NCBI GenBank assembly: GCA_012839475.1
Contig: DUNG01000020.1
Coordinates: 186,001 to 250,000 of the forward strand
Source of the DNA: Petrimonas sp.
GTDB taxonomy: Bacteria > Bacteroidota > Bacteroidia > Bacteroidales > Dysgonomonadaceae
DNA length: 64,000 bases
Direction of reading: 5' to 3'
Under the pieces are notes generated by a model, which did not search any database, was not told the origin of the DNA, and saw nothing but the letters and a program-made list of their open reading frames with translations. The position numbers and the translations under genes are program-made. Positions 55,060 to 64,000 of this stretch are shown here, one piece after another. Within the stretch, counting starts at the first letter, position 1. Each line of letters opens with the position of its first letter.

Positions 55060-55101
55060 AAGCCGAATGAAGGCCTTTCGTGAAGATACCCCATTCGGCT
55101 T
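55060..55101 (-). terminator. Terminator of the DUF1573 gene
   Basis: Ten-base arms AAGCCGAATG and CATTCGGCTT (55060-55069 and 55092-55101) enclose 22 bases. On the minus strand they are followed by TTTTATTG, 21 bases after the stop at 55123. Confidence 0.75.
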
Positions 55102-55122
55102 ATTATACCCTTTCAACAATGT

Positions 55123-55506
55123 TTACTCCCTGGGAGTCACTTTCCCCTTGATAGTAAGCACGTAAACCGTGTCGGGAACATTGCTGTAGACCCGTATGCT
55201 CTTGCTGAATGCTCCGGGACGGTTCATGGTCGTATAACGGGCAGAGATGCTCCCGCTCTTACCTGGCAAGATGGGCTCCTTGGAATAGGAGGGAGTAGTA
55301 CACCCGCAGGACGACGATACCCGGTGAATAACCAAAGGGGCATCGCCCTTGTTGGTAAACTCGAACTGGGTAGTCACCGCACCTGCCTCTTCCTTAATGG
55401 TACCAAAATTGTGCTCCATTTTCTTGAATTCTACCTTCGGCTTCTGCGCGAACACGATCCCGCCGCACAAAAACAGGCACGTGACCAGTAAACAGACCTT
55501 TTTCAT
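55123..55506 (-). CDS. Exported DUF1573 protein
   Basis: The 127-residue protein has a signal peptide (about 1-20) and one DUF1573 Ig-like domain with the family motif VSSSCGCTTPSY (Cys pair near 69-71) and ITARYTTMNRPG-like strands. DUF1573 proteins are abundant in Bacteroidetes, and their function is unknown. A minus-strand TACCTTTG box (55567-55560) lies 54 bases upstream; it overlaps no obvious -33 element. Confidence 0.9.
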   Translation of the reverse strand: MKKVCLLVTCLFLCGGIVFAQKPKVEFKKMEHNFGTIKEEAGAVTTQFEFTNKGDAPLVIHRVSSSCGCTTPSYSKEPILPGKSGSISARYTTMNRPGAFSKSIRVYSNVPDTVYVLTIKGKVTPRE

Positions 55507-55559
55507 ATGATTATTGATTCAAAATGTTATAATTTAGCTAATAGCTCCTTAATCTGATA

Positions 55560-55567
55560 CAAAGGTA
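55560..55567 (-). promoter_or_regulatory. -7 box of the DUF1573 gene
   Basis: TACCTTTG on the minus strand fits TAnnTTTG in the 82-base gap between the alpha-2-macroglobulin stop and the DUF1573 start. The nearest TTG is only 16 bases upstream. Confidence 0.5.
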
Positions 55568-55588
55568 ACAATTTAGTTTAACCCAAGC

Positions 55589-58500
55589 TTATTCTTTAAC
55601 ATTTATTCGCTCACCAGCCGTGCGCGAAGTAAATTCCGGGGCGTACATGCATTGTACCGTGGCCATTCCGTTGGAGTAACTACCCACCCGATTCACGTGA
55701 ACTGCATATTCAAAAACATAGGTACCCTTGGGCAACGCATCGAAGTAGAAGCTCGTGGAGGCATCCTTAGAGGTCTTGTAATAGAGGATACCGTTCTGCC
55801 ACCCGCTACCGGAAAGCTGGTCGACAGGCTCAAAGCAAGCCGGGCGCATATCTTTCAGATGCACGTACTCCAGGTCCCGGTCGCTTCGCAACGTGAGCCG
55901 CACCACTACTTTATCACCCACCTTCAAAAGGTGTTCCTCAGTAATCCTTACTAACTGAATGCCCGAGGGAGTTGTCTCCTCCACGAAAAGTTGCTTTTCT
56001 ATGTCAAGCGCTCCATCCGTTTTAACGATCCGGTCCAGCTCCTCGTAATACTGCCAGTACAATGCTCCCCACGCGGGCGTATTACCACGATGTGTCACTG
56101 TGGCTCTACCCATCTCCGGTTTTATCTCCGTTCCGCTCCACGAACTTTTAACGTAGCCCGTTCCCAACTCTTTGGAAGTCGACTCAACCGGCTGGTCGCC
56201 CAAGTGGATGACCGTCTCGCCGGTAGATGCAAACCAGTCGCTGCCTGTACTTAACAGCGCGTACACGGCATCCATCGTGGCGTGTGTCGACTCCCATAGC
56301 TGGGCCTGCTTCTGTTTCAGCAACCACCGCTTCATCTCGTCCATCTCATCGGCTTCGGGGCCCGCCTCCCGGAACGCATCCATGATAAAGGTATGCACCG
56401 TAACAGCCGAGCTCGACATAAAGACCGAAGCGCGGTTATTGGCCCAATACATCCCCAGCTCATCTGATCGTGTAGCATGCTCGCGAAACGAATTGATAAT
56501 GGCACTGGCCGTGCTGGTATCGCCTTCACAACTCATCAGCAAGGAGATTAGCGCCCGCTCGTACAACCCGTACCGGGTCCAGTTCTCCTTAAGCACCAAT
56601 TGGTAGAAGTCGGCCATCTCACGCACCTCGTCGTCCAGGGAGTATTCCCCGTAGGCCGAACGAACAAAGAGATATTCCAGGTCAACCCTGGAGATGGTTT
56701 TTATCTTCTCCCACTCCTTGTTGTACTGCTTCAACGTGTTAAAGCGACGAAGTGCCTCCGCATCGATATAGTCGACCGCCCGTTCCTGCATAGCCATAAC
56801 ATCGTATGTTAGCTCACCGGCTCCCAAAGCCTTGAGTTGCTGAAAACCGTACAAGATATAGTGGGTGATGGGCACGCTTGGTTGGAACCCTTTAAACCAG
56901 CTCCACCCACCCTGGTTACTCTGTAGCTCCCGAAGTCGATCCACGGCCGTTCGCATCAGGTAGCGTCCCCGGTTCATGTCGAACAGCAACGCCAACTTCT
57001 CTTTCCGCTCGGTTTCATTCCGTGCCTCCAGGACCCAGGGTGTCTCTTCCAGCAGCACGTTCTTCAGCTCCTGGTTCCTTTCAAGATTGGAGAGGAGGGT
57101 TCCCTCATCACCCCCAAGCCTCTTCCACGCCTCCACCATGGCCGTTACCTTGGGATAAGCCTGCGCGATATGCGTACCCATCGAGGCAGCATAGTAAGAG
57201 GCAAACCAAGCAACCGCGCTCTCGTTATCGGGTTGTTGCAACACGGGCAACGCCTGCACCACGTACCAAGCAGGGTTGGACGTAAATTCCAGCGTCAGCC
57301 TGTAGTCTTGTCGAGTGGGTGACGCTCCCTGTAGCAACCCCTCCATGATGAATGTTTTTGTTTCGTTTCCCTTCACATCCATCCGCCTCGTTTCGGTTGT
57401 CAACGCCTGATTGGGCAATAGCGCCAGTGCGTGCTGCTCGCCATCGCTAAACCGTTCGCTCCTCGCCACGACACGAACACCCAGGAGGTCCCTATCGTTC
57501 GGCACGTTGAACATCCAGGCAGCATCGGTTGAGGCGTTAGGGGCAAGGGAAAAGGGTAGCGAAGCCGTAGTCAGCGAGGCTGTCTCCACTGCTTCACCGG
57601 TCGCCGGGTCGAAGAACTCCAGCGTCACGCTCCCCTGCTGGGTGCTATCAGAGAGGTTAGACACCTTGGTCGCGATTGACGCCCGATCGCCATGCCGCAA
57701 GAACCGCGGCATATTGGGTGTTACCATCAGCTCCTTTCGGGAGACAGCCAACTCCTCCACGCTGCCACTATTCATTCGCTTATCATGCGCCAGCACCCTG
57801 AACCGCCAACGGGTATTGCTCTCGGGAACCGTGAAGGCGATCACCGCCTCCCCCTCTTCGTTGGTACGTAGCGTGGGATAGAAGAACGCCGTCTCATTAA
57901 AGTTGCGACGTACCTGTGGAGTATCGTCACCCGTTTCCTCCTCCTGTCGACCGGGGGCGGTTGAAGCTTCATCACGCTTCGTCGCCCCAAAGGCAACAAC
58001 TGCCGCCTCTTCTAGGATGGTCTCGTTTGCCGCTACCATATAACCCGAATCGTCCAACATCGAAGCTTGTGGTGAAGTTCCACGAATGCGAAACATCATC
58101 CTGCCCGAGTAATGCAGCGAATAGTCGAACCAATTCAACCGGTCGTAGTTAAACAAGGGTATACCCTTGAATAAAAACGGATAAAAGCCCCTGATCGATG
58201 TCTGGTCATACGCGTGGTCGCTCAACAACCCCATCATAAAATGGTAGCGGTCACCCGATAAGCGGGAAAAATACCAAGGTGACGTTGGGTAGATATTATC
58301 TAACGAGAAGTCGTACATCGAGGCCAACAGCTCCGCCACCGCGGGATTCCCACTGGCATCCATCACCGTAACACGCCACTCCTCCTCCGCACCGGGTCGA
58401 ATCTTGTCGCGAAAGACAGAGAGTTTCACGGTAAGCTCCTTGCTCTCTTTCACCGAGCGAAGGTCGGACCGGTGAGTATAAAACTCCTCATCTTTAAAGT

Positions 58501-61474
58501 AGCTGAGCATCAGGGTGATCCCATCCTTATACTCCTCTTTGTAGGGAAGCACGAAGCGCTTGTTCTCATTATTCAGTGCTACCCACCTTCTTTCAAGCAA
58601 ATCATTTTCCTGCCACAGCTCGTACAGCACATGCAGGCGAGAGGTCGCCCCAAGGATTACCTCGGCAAGTTTGCCCGGGGCAAAATCACGACTCTTCTCC
58701 ACGAACCAGTTGTTTGTTTGTATCGGTGGACGCTTATCGGTGTAAGCGAAAAGGATTACATCTTTCTCCGTCTCCACGGAATTGCCTTGTTGGTCCTTCG
58801 CCTCCAACATCACCCGGTACTTGCCGGAGGGCAGGGTTGTCAACCTCTTGGCCAGCTCTACCTGTTCACCAGTCTCGAAAAAGCCTTCGCCCACCAATCG
58901 ATTCAGGGAGTCGTTTTCTTGCAAGGAGTATATCCGGTAGCTACCCGATGCAAACACCTCGTTCCCATCAAGGTTTTTGGTGGTGATCATCACCTTCTCC
59001 CCACTCCCCTTCTCCCAACGGTCGCTCATCTCCAGTGACAGGAATAATGACGCGTCTCCCACCGGGACCGTGTAGGAGCCGGTCTGGGTTTCGCCATTCA
59101 GGTCGGTCACGCTCGCGTCCACCACAAACGAACAGAACGAGCGGACAGAGAGGTGGGTATCCGGCCTTTGGGGAGTGAATGAGATCTCGAAGCGACCCTC
59201 CTCGTCGGTCTGCACAGCTCCCTCGGCAAACAGTTCCGAGACACCTCCCCAGGACCACCACGCGAACGGCCGTCGATTTACCCGGTAGGTCACCGTCGTA
59301 TTTTGTAATTTGATCCCGGAGAAACTTTCCACCCTCCCTTTCAGCGTGATCGACTCATTAAACGCGTAGGTCTCATCAATCTTGTCAAACGACACCTCGA
59401 ACGTGGGTCGTTTGTACTCCTCCACCCTGAAATAGGTGCTTCCCGCATCCGATTCAATGGTGAAGTTCCCGGGGAGCAATCCATGCGGTAAGGTGAACTC
59501 GCCCGATACCGAACCGTACTCGTTGGTCGTCGCCTGATGTTTAGACAGCTCCCGATTATTCGCATCGTAAAGCGTCAATTCAATCGGCTGTTTTCCTACC
59601 ACTTGTGCGCTATCCTTCTCTTCCCGTGTTAAGACAGCCTTGTAAAAGACCGTCTGACCCGGACGGTACAGCCCACGATCAGTGAAAATAGAGGTGATAA
59701 CCCGTTCGTCCTCCTCCTCACCACGTTGCCACTGGTAGCTGTAAGGAAGGCGGTACAGAAGTAACCCGTTATCGTCACCCGCTACGGCGTGATAAAACAG
59801 GTCGTGGTTGGGCAACTCTTTGTTATACACGGCGAATCCCAGCTTGTTGACCGGCAGGGAGGTTACTTGGGTCAGCGTTGAGTTACGCCAGTTACCAGGA
59901 AGCTTGTAAATCACTACCCGCGCATCGGTCACCGGCTCCCCGGTCACCCGGTTCACCACGAAGAAGTCGTACCGGTCCTCTCCCGACACCCGGGAAAAAA
60001 GCGCCAAGTCAGATATAGAAAAAAAGTACTCCGACGGGGTTACCCCCTCTGTTTCGGGCGAGGTATGGATGATCAGCACGTAACTCCCCGGCTCCTTTAA
60101 ATGAAACCGAATAGAGGTCTCGCTATTGCTGTAAGGTGCACTTTCCGGTAAATACACCGGGATATCTTTGACGAAACGGCGTTGCCCTTCTAAATTATTC
60201 CGGTTACCGTGCCGAACCATCTCCACCTCCTTGGGTGAGTCGACACGATACAGTTTCGCGGTCATCGAGCGAAGGTTCTTAAAGGTTACATCCAGCTTTA
60301 CCTCGCTTTCGGGCAAGAACGTTTTGTTGCCCGAGACGGTGAACCCAGGCTGAGTGAGTATTTGCAACTGGTTCTCCAGGAGCGCGATTCGTTCGTAGTT
60401 GGGATAAGCTCGCACGGTCTCTTTCAACATCTCATACAGCTCCTTTGTTTTTCGATTACTCCCTGCGTTATCCTGCTTATCCATCTGCCATGGCTCATTC
60501 TGATAAATCTGCGCGATTATATTGATGACCTCAACGCTCATTTCATCGCCTTCCCACTTATCGAGCAGATGTTGGAGCGAGGGGAGCGCATGCGTTTGGT
60601 AGTAACTCTGGAATCGAGTGAGGTGGTCGAGCTTCTCCAGCTCGGTCAGCAGTATGGAAGCCTCCATCCCCCTCTCCAGAAGCGAAGCCAGTTGTTGACG
60701 GTATATCTCCAGCGTCCACACCTCGTACTGCCCCGGTTGCGGTTCGAAGGGTAACTTCACGAACTGTTCGGCAGGCTGGAACAGCTCCTCCATGGTAATC
60801 CCTTTTTCTGCTAACAAACGGCTTACATCCTCGTTGCCCTGTATCTGCTTGAACAGCTCGAGGCTCCTCCTCGCAAGAAAATCATACATGCTGGGGAAAA
60901 AGCGCCGCGAATCCTTACCCAGCTCTACAACAGCCGCATAGGAGTCGACGGTTGATGCTAACAGCTCATCTCTATAGGCGAGTGACATGTTAAGGTGCTC
61001 CACCACCTTGTTCAGCAGGATACCCCGTGTCCACTCCTTCATATCATCGGGTACGAAATCACCCAACTCGGTACGCTGGTCAATATTCCAACGATCTTTC
61101 TGGTAGTATTGCAGGTAGAGCTCACCCAACATGGAGTGCAAGAGCGCACGCTCTACCCTGTCGTGGCTCTGCGCCAACATCTCGTTGAGGTTATGGAAGA
61201 TCAGCGTGTCATTTTTGGCATCCTGGGCCAGATCGTACTTCCCTTGATGAATTAGTGCCTTTATCACTTGCGGGCTGTTCTGATCTTCAGTGGCCATGCG
61301 TAATATCTCGTCCACCTTATCGGAGGCCGACTTGGGAAGGGAGTTCTGTTCAAACTCGGCTACCGCCGCCCAGAGCTTTTCGTAGGAGTCGTTGTTCGGG
61401 GAGCGATTAGCTTGGGGGAAAATGGCAAGTGAAAGCATAGATATGAGGAGGATAAGGGTTATCTTATTCATCAT
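55589..61474 (-). CDS. Alpha-2-macroglobulin family protein, thioester-less
   Basis: This protein has about 1961 residues with a signal peptide (MMNKITLILLISMLSLAIF, cleaved near QA). After a long helical N-terminal region (about 20-370) come MG domains, including the MG2-type YRPGQTVFYKAVL block (near 640) and an ANG/bait-like region. The A2M domain (WRFRVLAHDKRMNSG) and a helical TED-like domain follow. The Cys-Gly-Glu-Gln thioester is absent; the matching region reads LQQPDNESAVAWF. Bacterial A2Ms may trap proteases or guard the periplasm. A partner pbpC gene is not adjacent. ATG 61474 or 61471 gives the proper signal peptide; an earlier frame start at 61519 does not. Confidence 0.93.
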   Translation of the reverse strand: MMNKITLILLISMLSLAIFPQANRSPNNDSYEKLWAAVAEFEQNSLPKSASDKVDEILRMATEDQNSPQVIKALIHQGKYDLAQDAKNDTLIFHNLNEMLAQSHDRVERALLHSMLGELYLQYYQKDRWNIDQRTELGDFVPDDMKEWTRGILLNKVVEHLNMSLAYRDELLASTVDSYAAVVELGKDSRRFFPSMYDFLARRSLELFKQIQGNEDVSRLLAEKGITMEELFQPAEQFVKLPFEPQPGQYEVWTLEIYRQQLASLLERGMEASILLTELEKLDHLTRFQSYYQTHALPSLQHLLDKWEGDEMSVEVINIIAQIYQNEPWQMDKQDNAGSNRKTKELYEMLKETVRAYPNYERIALLENQLQILTQPGFTVSGNKTFLPESEVKLDVTFKNLRSMTAKLYRVDSPKEVEMVRHGNRNNLEGQRRFVKDIPVYLPESAPYSNSETSIRFHLKEPGSYVLIIHTSPETEGVTPSEYFFSISDLALFSRVSGEDRYDFFVVNRVTGEPVTDARVVIYKLPGNWRNSTLTQVTSLPVNKLGFAVYNKELPNHDLFYHAVAGDDNGLLLYRLPYSYQWQRGEEEDERVITSIFTDRGLYRPGQTVFYKAVLTREEKDSAQVVGKQPIELTLYDANNRELSKHQATTNEYGSVSGEFTLPHGLLPGNFTIESDAGSTYFRVEEYKRPTFEVSFDKIDETYAFNESITLKGRVESFSGIKLQNTTVTYRVNRRPFAWWSWGGVSELFAEGAVQTDEEGRFEISFTPQRPDTHLSVRSFCSFVVDASVTDLNGETQTGSYTVPVGDASLFLSLEMSDRWEKGSGEKVMITTKNLDGNEVFASGSYRIYSLQENDSLNRLVGEGFFETGEQVELAKRLTTLPSGKYRVMLEAKDQQGNSVETEKDVILFAYTDKRPPIQTNNWFVEKSRDFAPGKLAEVILGATSRLHVLYELWQENDLLERRWVALNNENKRFVLPYKEEYKDGITLMLSYFKDEEFYTHRSDLRSVKESKELTVKLSVFRDKIRPGAEEEWRVTVMDASGNPAVAELLASMYDFSLDNIYPTSPWYFSRLSGDRYHFMMGLLSDHAYDQTSIRGFYPFLFKGIPLFNYDRLNWFDYSLHYSGRMMFRIRGTSPQASMLDDSGYMVAANETILEEAAVVAFGATKRDEASTAPGRQEEETGDDTPQVRRNFNETAFFYPTLRTNEEGEAVIAFTVPESNTRWRFRVLAHDKRMNSGSVEELAVSRKELMVTPNMPRFLRHGDRASIATKVSNLSDSTQQGSVTLEFFDPATGEAVETASLTTASLPFSLAPNASTDAAWMFNVPNDRDLLGVRVVARSERFSDGEQHALALLPNQALTTETRRMDVKGNETKTFIMEGLLQGASPTRQDYRLTLEFTSNPAWYVVQALPVLQQPDNESAVAWFASYYAASMGTHIAQAYPKVTAMVEAWKRLGGDEGTLLSNLERNQELKNVLLEETPWVLEARNETERKEKLALLFDMNRGRYLMRTAVDRLRELQSNQGGWSWFKGFQPSVPITHYILYGFQQLKALGAGELTYDVMAMQERAVDYIDAEALRRFNTLKQYNKEWEKIKTISRVDLEYLFVRSAYGEYSLDDEVREMADFYQLVLKENWTRYGLYERALISLLMSCEGDTSTASAIINSFREHATRSDELGMYWANNRASVFMSSSAVTVHTFIMDAFREAGPEADEMDEMKRWLLKQKQAQLWESTHATMDAVYALLSTGSDWFASTGETVIHLGDQPVESTSKELGTGYVKSSWSGTEIKPEMGRATVTHRGNTPAWGALYWQYYEELDRIVKTDGALDIEKQLFVEETTPSGIQLVRITEEHLLKVGDKVVVRLTLRSDRDLEYVHLKDMRPACFEPVDQLSGSGWQNGILYYKTSKDASTSFYFDALPKGTYVFEYAVHVNRVGSYSNGMATVQCMYAPEFTSRTAGERINVKE

Positions 61475-61563
61475 GAGGTTTTTTACTGGGTTTACTGGAG
61501 TTATTAGGCTTGTTGGCACGGTTTACTTTACGGTCACCTATTATTTAACAATTTCAAGTACGA

Positions 61564-61595
61564 TTTGTTTTCCGTCAAGAATCAATCTATTTTTG
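61564..61595 (+). promoter_or_regulatory. Promoter of the lytic transglycosylase gene with a ~200-base leader
   Basis: TTTG (61564-61567), exactly 20 bases, and TATTTTTG (61588-61595) form a full consensus promoter on the plus strand. Transcription from about 61600 would include both 79-bp tandem repeats before the ATG at 61804. Confidence 0.82.
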
Positions 61596-61622
61596 TAATT
61601 TTGTAACCGCTTCAGAAAAGAG

Positions 61623-61780
61623 TGAACTTTTGCGTTAAGCAAGACGAGCAGAAAACGAACAAGTTCGTGTTATGCCGTTGCGAGCAAAAGTGCAACGAAG
61701 CTGAACTTTTGCGTTAAGCAAGACGAGCAGAAAACGAACAAGTTCGTGTTATGCCGTTGCGAGCAAAAGTGCAACGAAGC
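61623..61780 (+). repeat. Two perfect 79-bp tandem repeats in a 5' leader
   Basis: Units 61623-61701 and 61702-61780 are identical, and a third begins (TGAAG) at 61781. Each unit contains CGAACAAGTTCG (self-complementary). Across the junction GCAAAAGT pairs with ACTTTTGC, so the RNA can fold into repeated hairpins. Frames through it are short and look like chance. Confidence 0.95.
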
Positions 61781-61803
61781 TGAAGTTTTAATAATAGATA
61801 GAT

Positions 61804-62784
61804 ATGAAAAAATCAACCCAATTTGTCTCGATAGGCACCCTGCTTGCAGGGATTGGAGTGCTGCTGTTCGCGTTATCATCGTTGAATAGCGTTAAAAAGG
61901 TGGAGTCAAACCGACCGTTGGTACTCTCCATGACCGCCTCCGTGGCAATTCCCGAACAGATGGAGTTCGCGGGCGAGAAAATCGTCTTTGACCGCTACGA
62001 CCGGCGTGAGCGGATGGACCGGGAGCTGAACAGCTTCACCTACTTTCACTCCACCACCCTACTTCTCTTTAAGCGGGCCAACCGGATGTTCCCGGTAATT
62101 GAACCCATCCTCGCGAGGGAGGGGATTCCGGATGATCTCAAATACCTCGCGGTCATCGAAAGCAGCCTGGATCCACGGGCGGTCTCCCCTGCCCGTGCAG
62201 CGGGGCTATGGCAGTTCCTCCAAACCACGGCAAAGGAGTATGGACTTGAGGTGAGCGCCACGGTAGACGAGCGTTACCACGTTGAGAAATCGACCGAAGC
62301 CGCCGCAAAGTATCTAAAGAGCGCCTATGCGAAATACGGTTCCTGGAGCGCAGCCGCACTCTCCTACAACGGGGGGCAAGCCCGGATCAGCAATGAGCTG
62401 AGCAATCAGAAAGTGAACGATGCACTCGACCTCTGGCTGGTGGAGGAAACCACCCGCTACTACTACCGCCTGTTAGCAATTAAGCAGGTATTTGAGCACC
62501 CACGCCGGTACGGATTCGTGATTCAACCCGAGCACCTCCACAAGCCGATGGAGTTCAAGAAAGTGGAGGTATCGACATCCATCGCCGACCTGGCCGATTT
62601 TGCCCGGCAGCACGAGGTCACCTACGCCCAATTGAAGGAGTTCAACTCGTGGCTGCGCGACCGGAAGCTGACCAACAGCAGCGGCAAGACCTACACGATC
62701 CTGATCCCCACGCGTGATGCGCTCTATTACAAGAAGGGTGATAAGCCCAAGGTGCATAGCGCGGCTTGGGTTGAAGGGTTATAA
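61804..62784 (+). CDS. Membrane-anchored lytic transglycosylase (MltD-like, SLT domain)
   Basis: The enzyme cleaves the MurNAc-GlcNAc bond of peptidoglycan to form 1,6-anhydromuropeptides. The 326-residue protein has one N-terminal hydrophobic helix (about 9-28), a linker and an SLT domain. The catalytic Glu is in [19 protein letters not shown] (near 119), with LSYNGG further on (near 185). A C-terminal region resembles a LysM-type or MltD wall-binding module (about 245-320). Production may be controlled by the repetitive leader. uvrA follows after 18 bases. Confidence 0.9.
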   Translation: MKKSTQFVSIGTLLAGIGVLLFALSSLNSVKKVESNRPLVLSMTASVAIPEQMEFAGEKIVFDRYDRRERMDRELNSFTYFHSTTLLLFKRANRMFPVIEPILAREGIPDDLKYLAVIESSLDPRAVSPARAAGLWQFLQTTAKEYGLEVSATVDERYHVEKSTEAAAKYLKSAYAKYGSWSAAALSYNGGQARISNELSNQKVNDALDLWLVEETTRYYYRLLAIKQVFEHPRRYGFVIQPEHLHKPMEFKKVEVSTSIADLADFARQHEVTYAQLKEFNSWLRDRKLTNSSGKTYTILIPTRDALYYKKGDKPKVHSAAWVEGL

Positions 62785-62802
62785 ACAGAGGAAACTTTTA
62801 AC

Positions 62803-64000
62803 ATGGAACAGATAGAGGTGTACGGTGCCAGGGTACACAACTTGAAGAATATCAACGTGACGATCCCGCGTGACGCGCTGACCGTGATTACCGGCTTGAG
62901 CGGCAGCGGGAAATCGTCACTTGCCTTCGACACCCTCTTCGCGGAGGGGCAGCGGAGGTATATCGAGACCTTCTCTGCCTACGCCCGCGGCTTCCTGGGG
63001 AAGCTGGAACGGCCCGACGTGGACAAGATCATCGGGTTGAGCCCCGTCATCTCCATCGAACAGAAGACCACTAACAAGAACCCACGGTCGACCGTCGGCA
63101 CCGCTACCGAGGTATATGACTTCCTGCGACTCCTCTACGCACGGGCCGGCGAGGCCTACTCCTACCATACCGGGGAGAAGATGGTGAAGTACACCGACGA
63201 GCAGATACTGGAATTGATCCTGGAGAACTACATCGGCAAGAAGATCTACATCCTGGCGCCCGTGGTGCGAAACCGAAAGGGGCACTACCGGGAGCTATTC
63301 GATCAGATACGGAAAAAGGGGTACCTCTACGCACGGGTCGATGGTGAGGTCCGAGAGATTCTCCCCGGGATGAAGGTGGACAGGTACAAGAACCACAGCA
63401 TCGAGATACTGATTGACAAGCTCGCGGTTTCCAACCGGTTTGCCGACAAGCTAAAAAGCAGTGTCCGCACGGCGATGAGGCAGGGGTCGGGCCTAATCCT
63501 CATACAGGACGTGGAGGCCGACGAAATACGCTACTACAGCCGAAGCCTGATGTGTCCCACCACCGGCCTCTCGTACAGCGAGCCGGCACCCCACAACTTC
63601 TCGTTCAACTCCCCCCAGGGAGCGTGCCCCCGTTGCAAAGGGATTGGAACGGTGGACCAGGTGGACGTGGAAAAGGTGATTCCCGACCCATTGTTGAGTA
63701 TCGCGAGGGGGGGCATCGCACCGCTCGGCAAGGAGCGGAGCAGCCTGATCTTCTGGCAGATCGCTGCACTTTGCGAAAAACATGGGGTCACCCTCAAAAC
63801 CCCTATCAAGGATATCCCCAGCGAGGCCATCGACGAAATCCTATACGGTACGGGTGAGCGGTTAAGGATAAGGAACGAGGCGCTGGGCAACTACAACTAC
63901 ATGGTATCTTACGACGGGGTGGTGAAGTACATCGAGATGCAACAGGACGAAGACGCGTCGGCCACCGCGCAAAAGTGGGCGGGACAGTTTATTACCACCT
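62803..64000 (+). CDS. uvrA: UvrABC excision nuclease subunit A (3' end outside window)
   Basis: UvrA recognises bulky DNA damage and loads UvrB in nucleotide excision repair. The first 399 codons are present, from ATG 62803. They include the ABC Walker [10 protein letters not shown] (near 33), [17 protein letters not shown] and the first zinc-finger region [20 protein letters not shown] followed by ACPRCKGIG. The second Cys of the first pair is replaced by Thr, as I recall from Bacteroidetes UvrA proteins. The open frame runs to the window end. Confidence 0.97.
   Translation, partial: MEQIEVYGARVHNLKNINVTIPRDALTVITGLSGSGKSSLAFDTLFAEGQRRYIETFSAYARGFLGKLERPDVDKIIGLSPVISIEQKTTNKNPRSTVGTATEVYDFLRLLYARAGEAYSYHTGEKMVKYTDEQILELILENYIGKKIYILAPVVRNRKGHYRELFDQIRKKGYLYARVDGEVREILPGMKVDRYKNHSIEILIDKLAVSNRFADKLKSSVRTAMRQGSGLILIQDVEADEIRYYSRSLMCPTTGLSYSEPAPHNFSFNSPQGACPRCKGIGTVDQVDVEKVIPDPLLSIARGGIAPLGKERSSLIFWQIAALCEKHGVTLKTPIKDIPSEAIDEILYGTGERLRIRNEALGNYNYMVSYDGVVKYIEMQQDEDASATAQKWAGQFITT

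Noticed and set aside
61670-61879. Minus-strand open frame over the 79-bp repeats
   Set aside because: It is produced by the tandem repeat itself, overlaps the transglycosylase start on the other strand and shows no protein-like features.
63541-63660. Defective zinc finger in UvrA (Cys replaced by Thr)
   Set aside because: I recall the same CPTTG form in other Bacteroidetes UvrA proteins, so it is a lineage feature rather than damage.

Overview
The window comes from a Bacteroidetes genome, probably an anaerobic member of the order Bacteroidales. The grounds are a complete porP-gldK-gldL-gldM-gldN type IX secretion locus, Bacteroidetes-type promoters (TTTG, about 20 bases, TAnnTTTG) ahead of several genes, a pyruvate:ferredoxin oxidoreductase, a thioester-less alpha-2-macroglobulin and a DUF4834 protein. 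A Dysgonomonadaceae-like source is a guess, because no rRNA or other taxonomic marker is present.

Layout. 1-8558 (+): the 3' part of nusA, then infB, a Skp/OmpH-like chaperone, murI, a CvpA-like protein, psd, pssA and a small DUF4834 membrane protein. 8580-13302 (+): a tightly overlapping operon with its own promoter. It encodes an alpha-oxoamine synthase, a threonine-synthase-like cysteate synthase and a short-chain reductase, followed by a two-domain VOC protein. I read the first three as a sulfonolipid (capnine) pathway. 13381-15019: gpmI with a strong terminator hairpin. 15020-20200: an AT-rich accessory island with a HicA/HicB toxin-antitoxin pair inside 120-bp direct repeats and three DUF4143 ATPase genes (one reduced to its C-terminus), each with its own kind of upstream repeat. 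20268-26297 (+): the T9SS core operon. 26347-28451: a YefM/YoeB pair and a sialate O-acetylesterase. 28557-39098 (-): ugd, a LolC/E-like permease, rbfA, an O-methyltransferase, pyk, aroQ, PFOR and asparaginase; pyk, aroQ, PFOR and the methyltransferase genes overlap or nearly touch.

39150-48001 is a second AT-rich island. It carries a partly duplicated locus (a small membrane protein, a 73-bp repeat, a flavodoxin-ferredoxin gene and an AraC regulator). One copy keeps only about 16 codons of the ferredoxin gene, and the other has a frameshifted membrane-protein gene. Between the copies lie two GT4 glycosyltransferases and a HigB/HigA pair. A beta-helix protein follows. 48163-64000 returns to core genes: pgk, pheT, yebC, a ZIP transporter, meaB, a DUF1573 protein, a very large alpha-2-macroglobulin, a lytic transglycosylase whose leader holds two perfect 79-bp tandem repeats, and the 5' part of uvrA.

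Functionally, the left third joins translation and cell-wall genes to phosphatidylethanolamine synthesis (pssA, psd) and then to the proposed sulfonolipid operon. That makes 6.6-13.3 kb an envelope-lipid neighbourhood. No CRISPR array, rRNA gene or intact transposase was seen, and no tRNA was found by eye.
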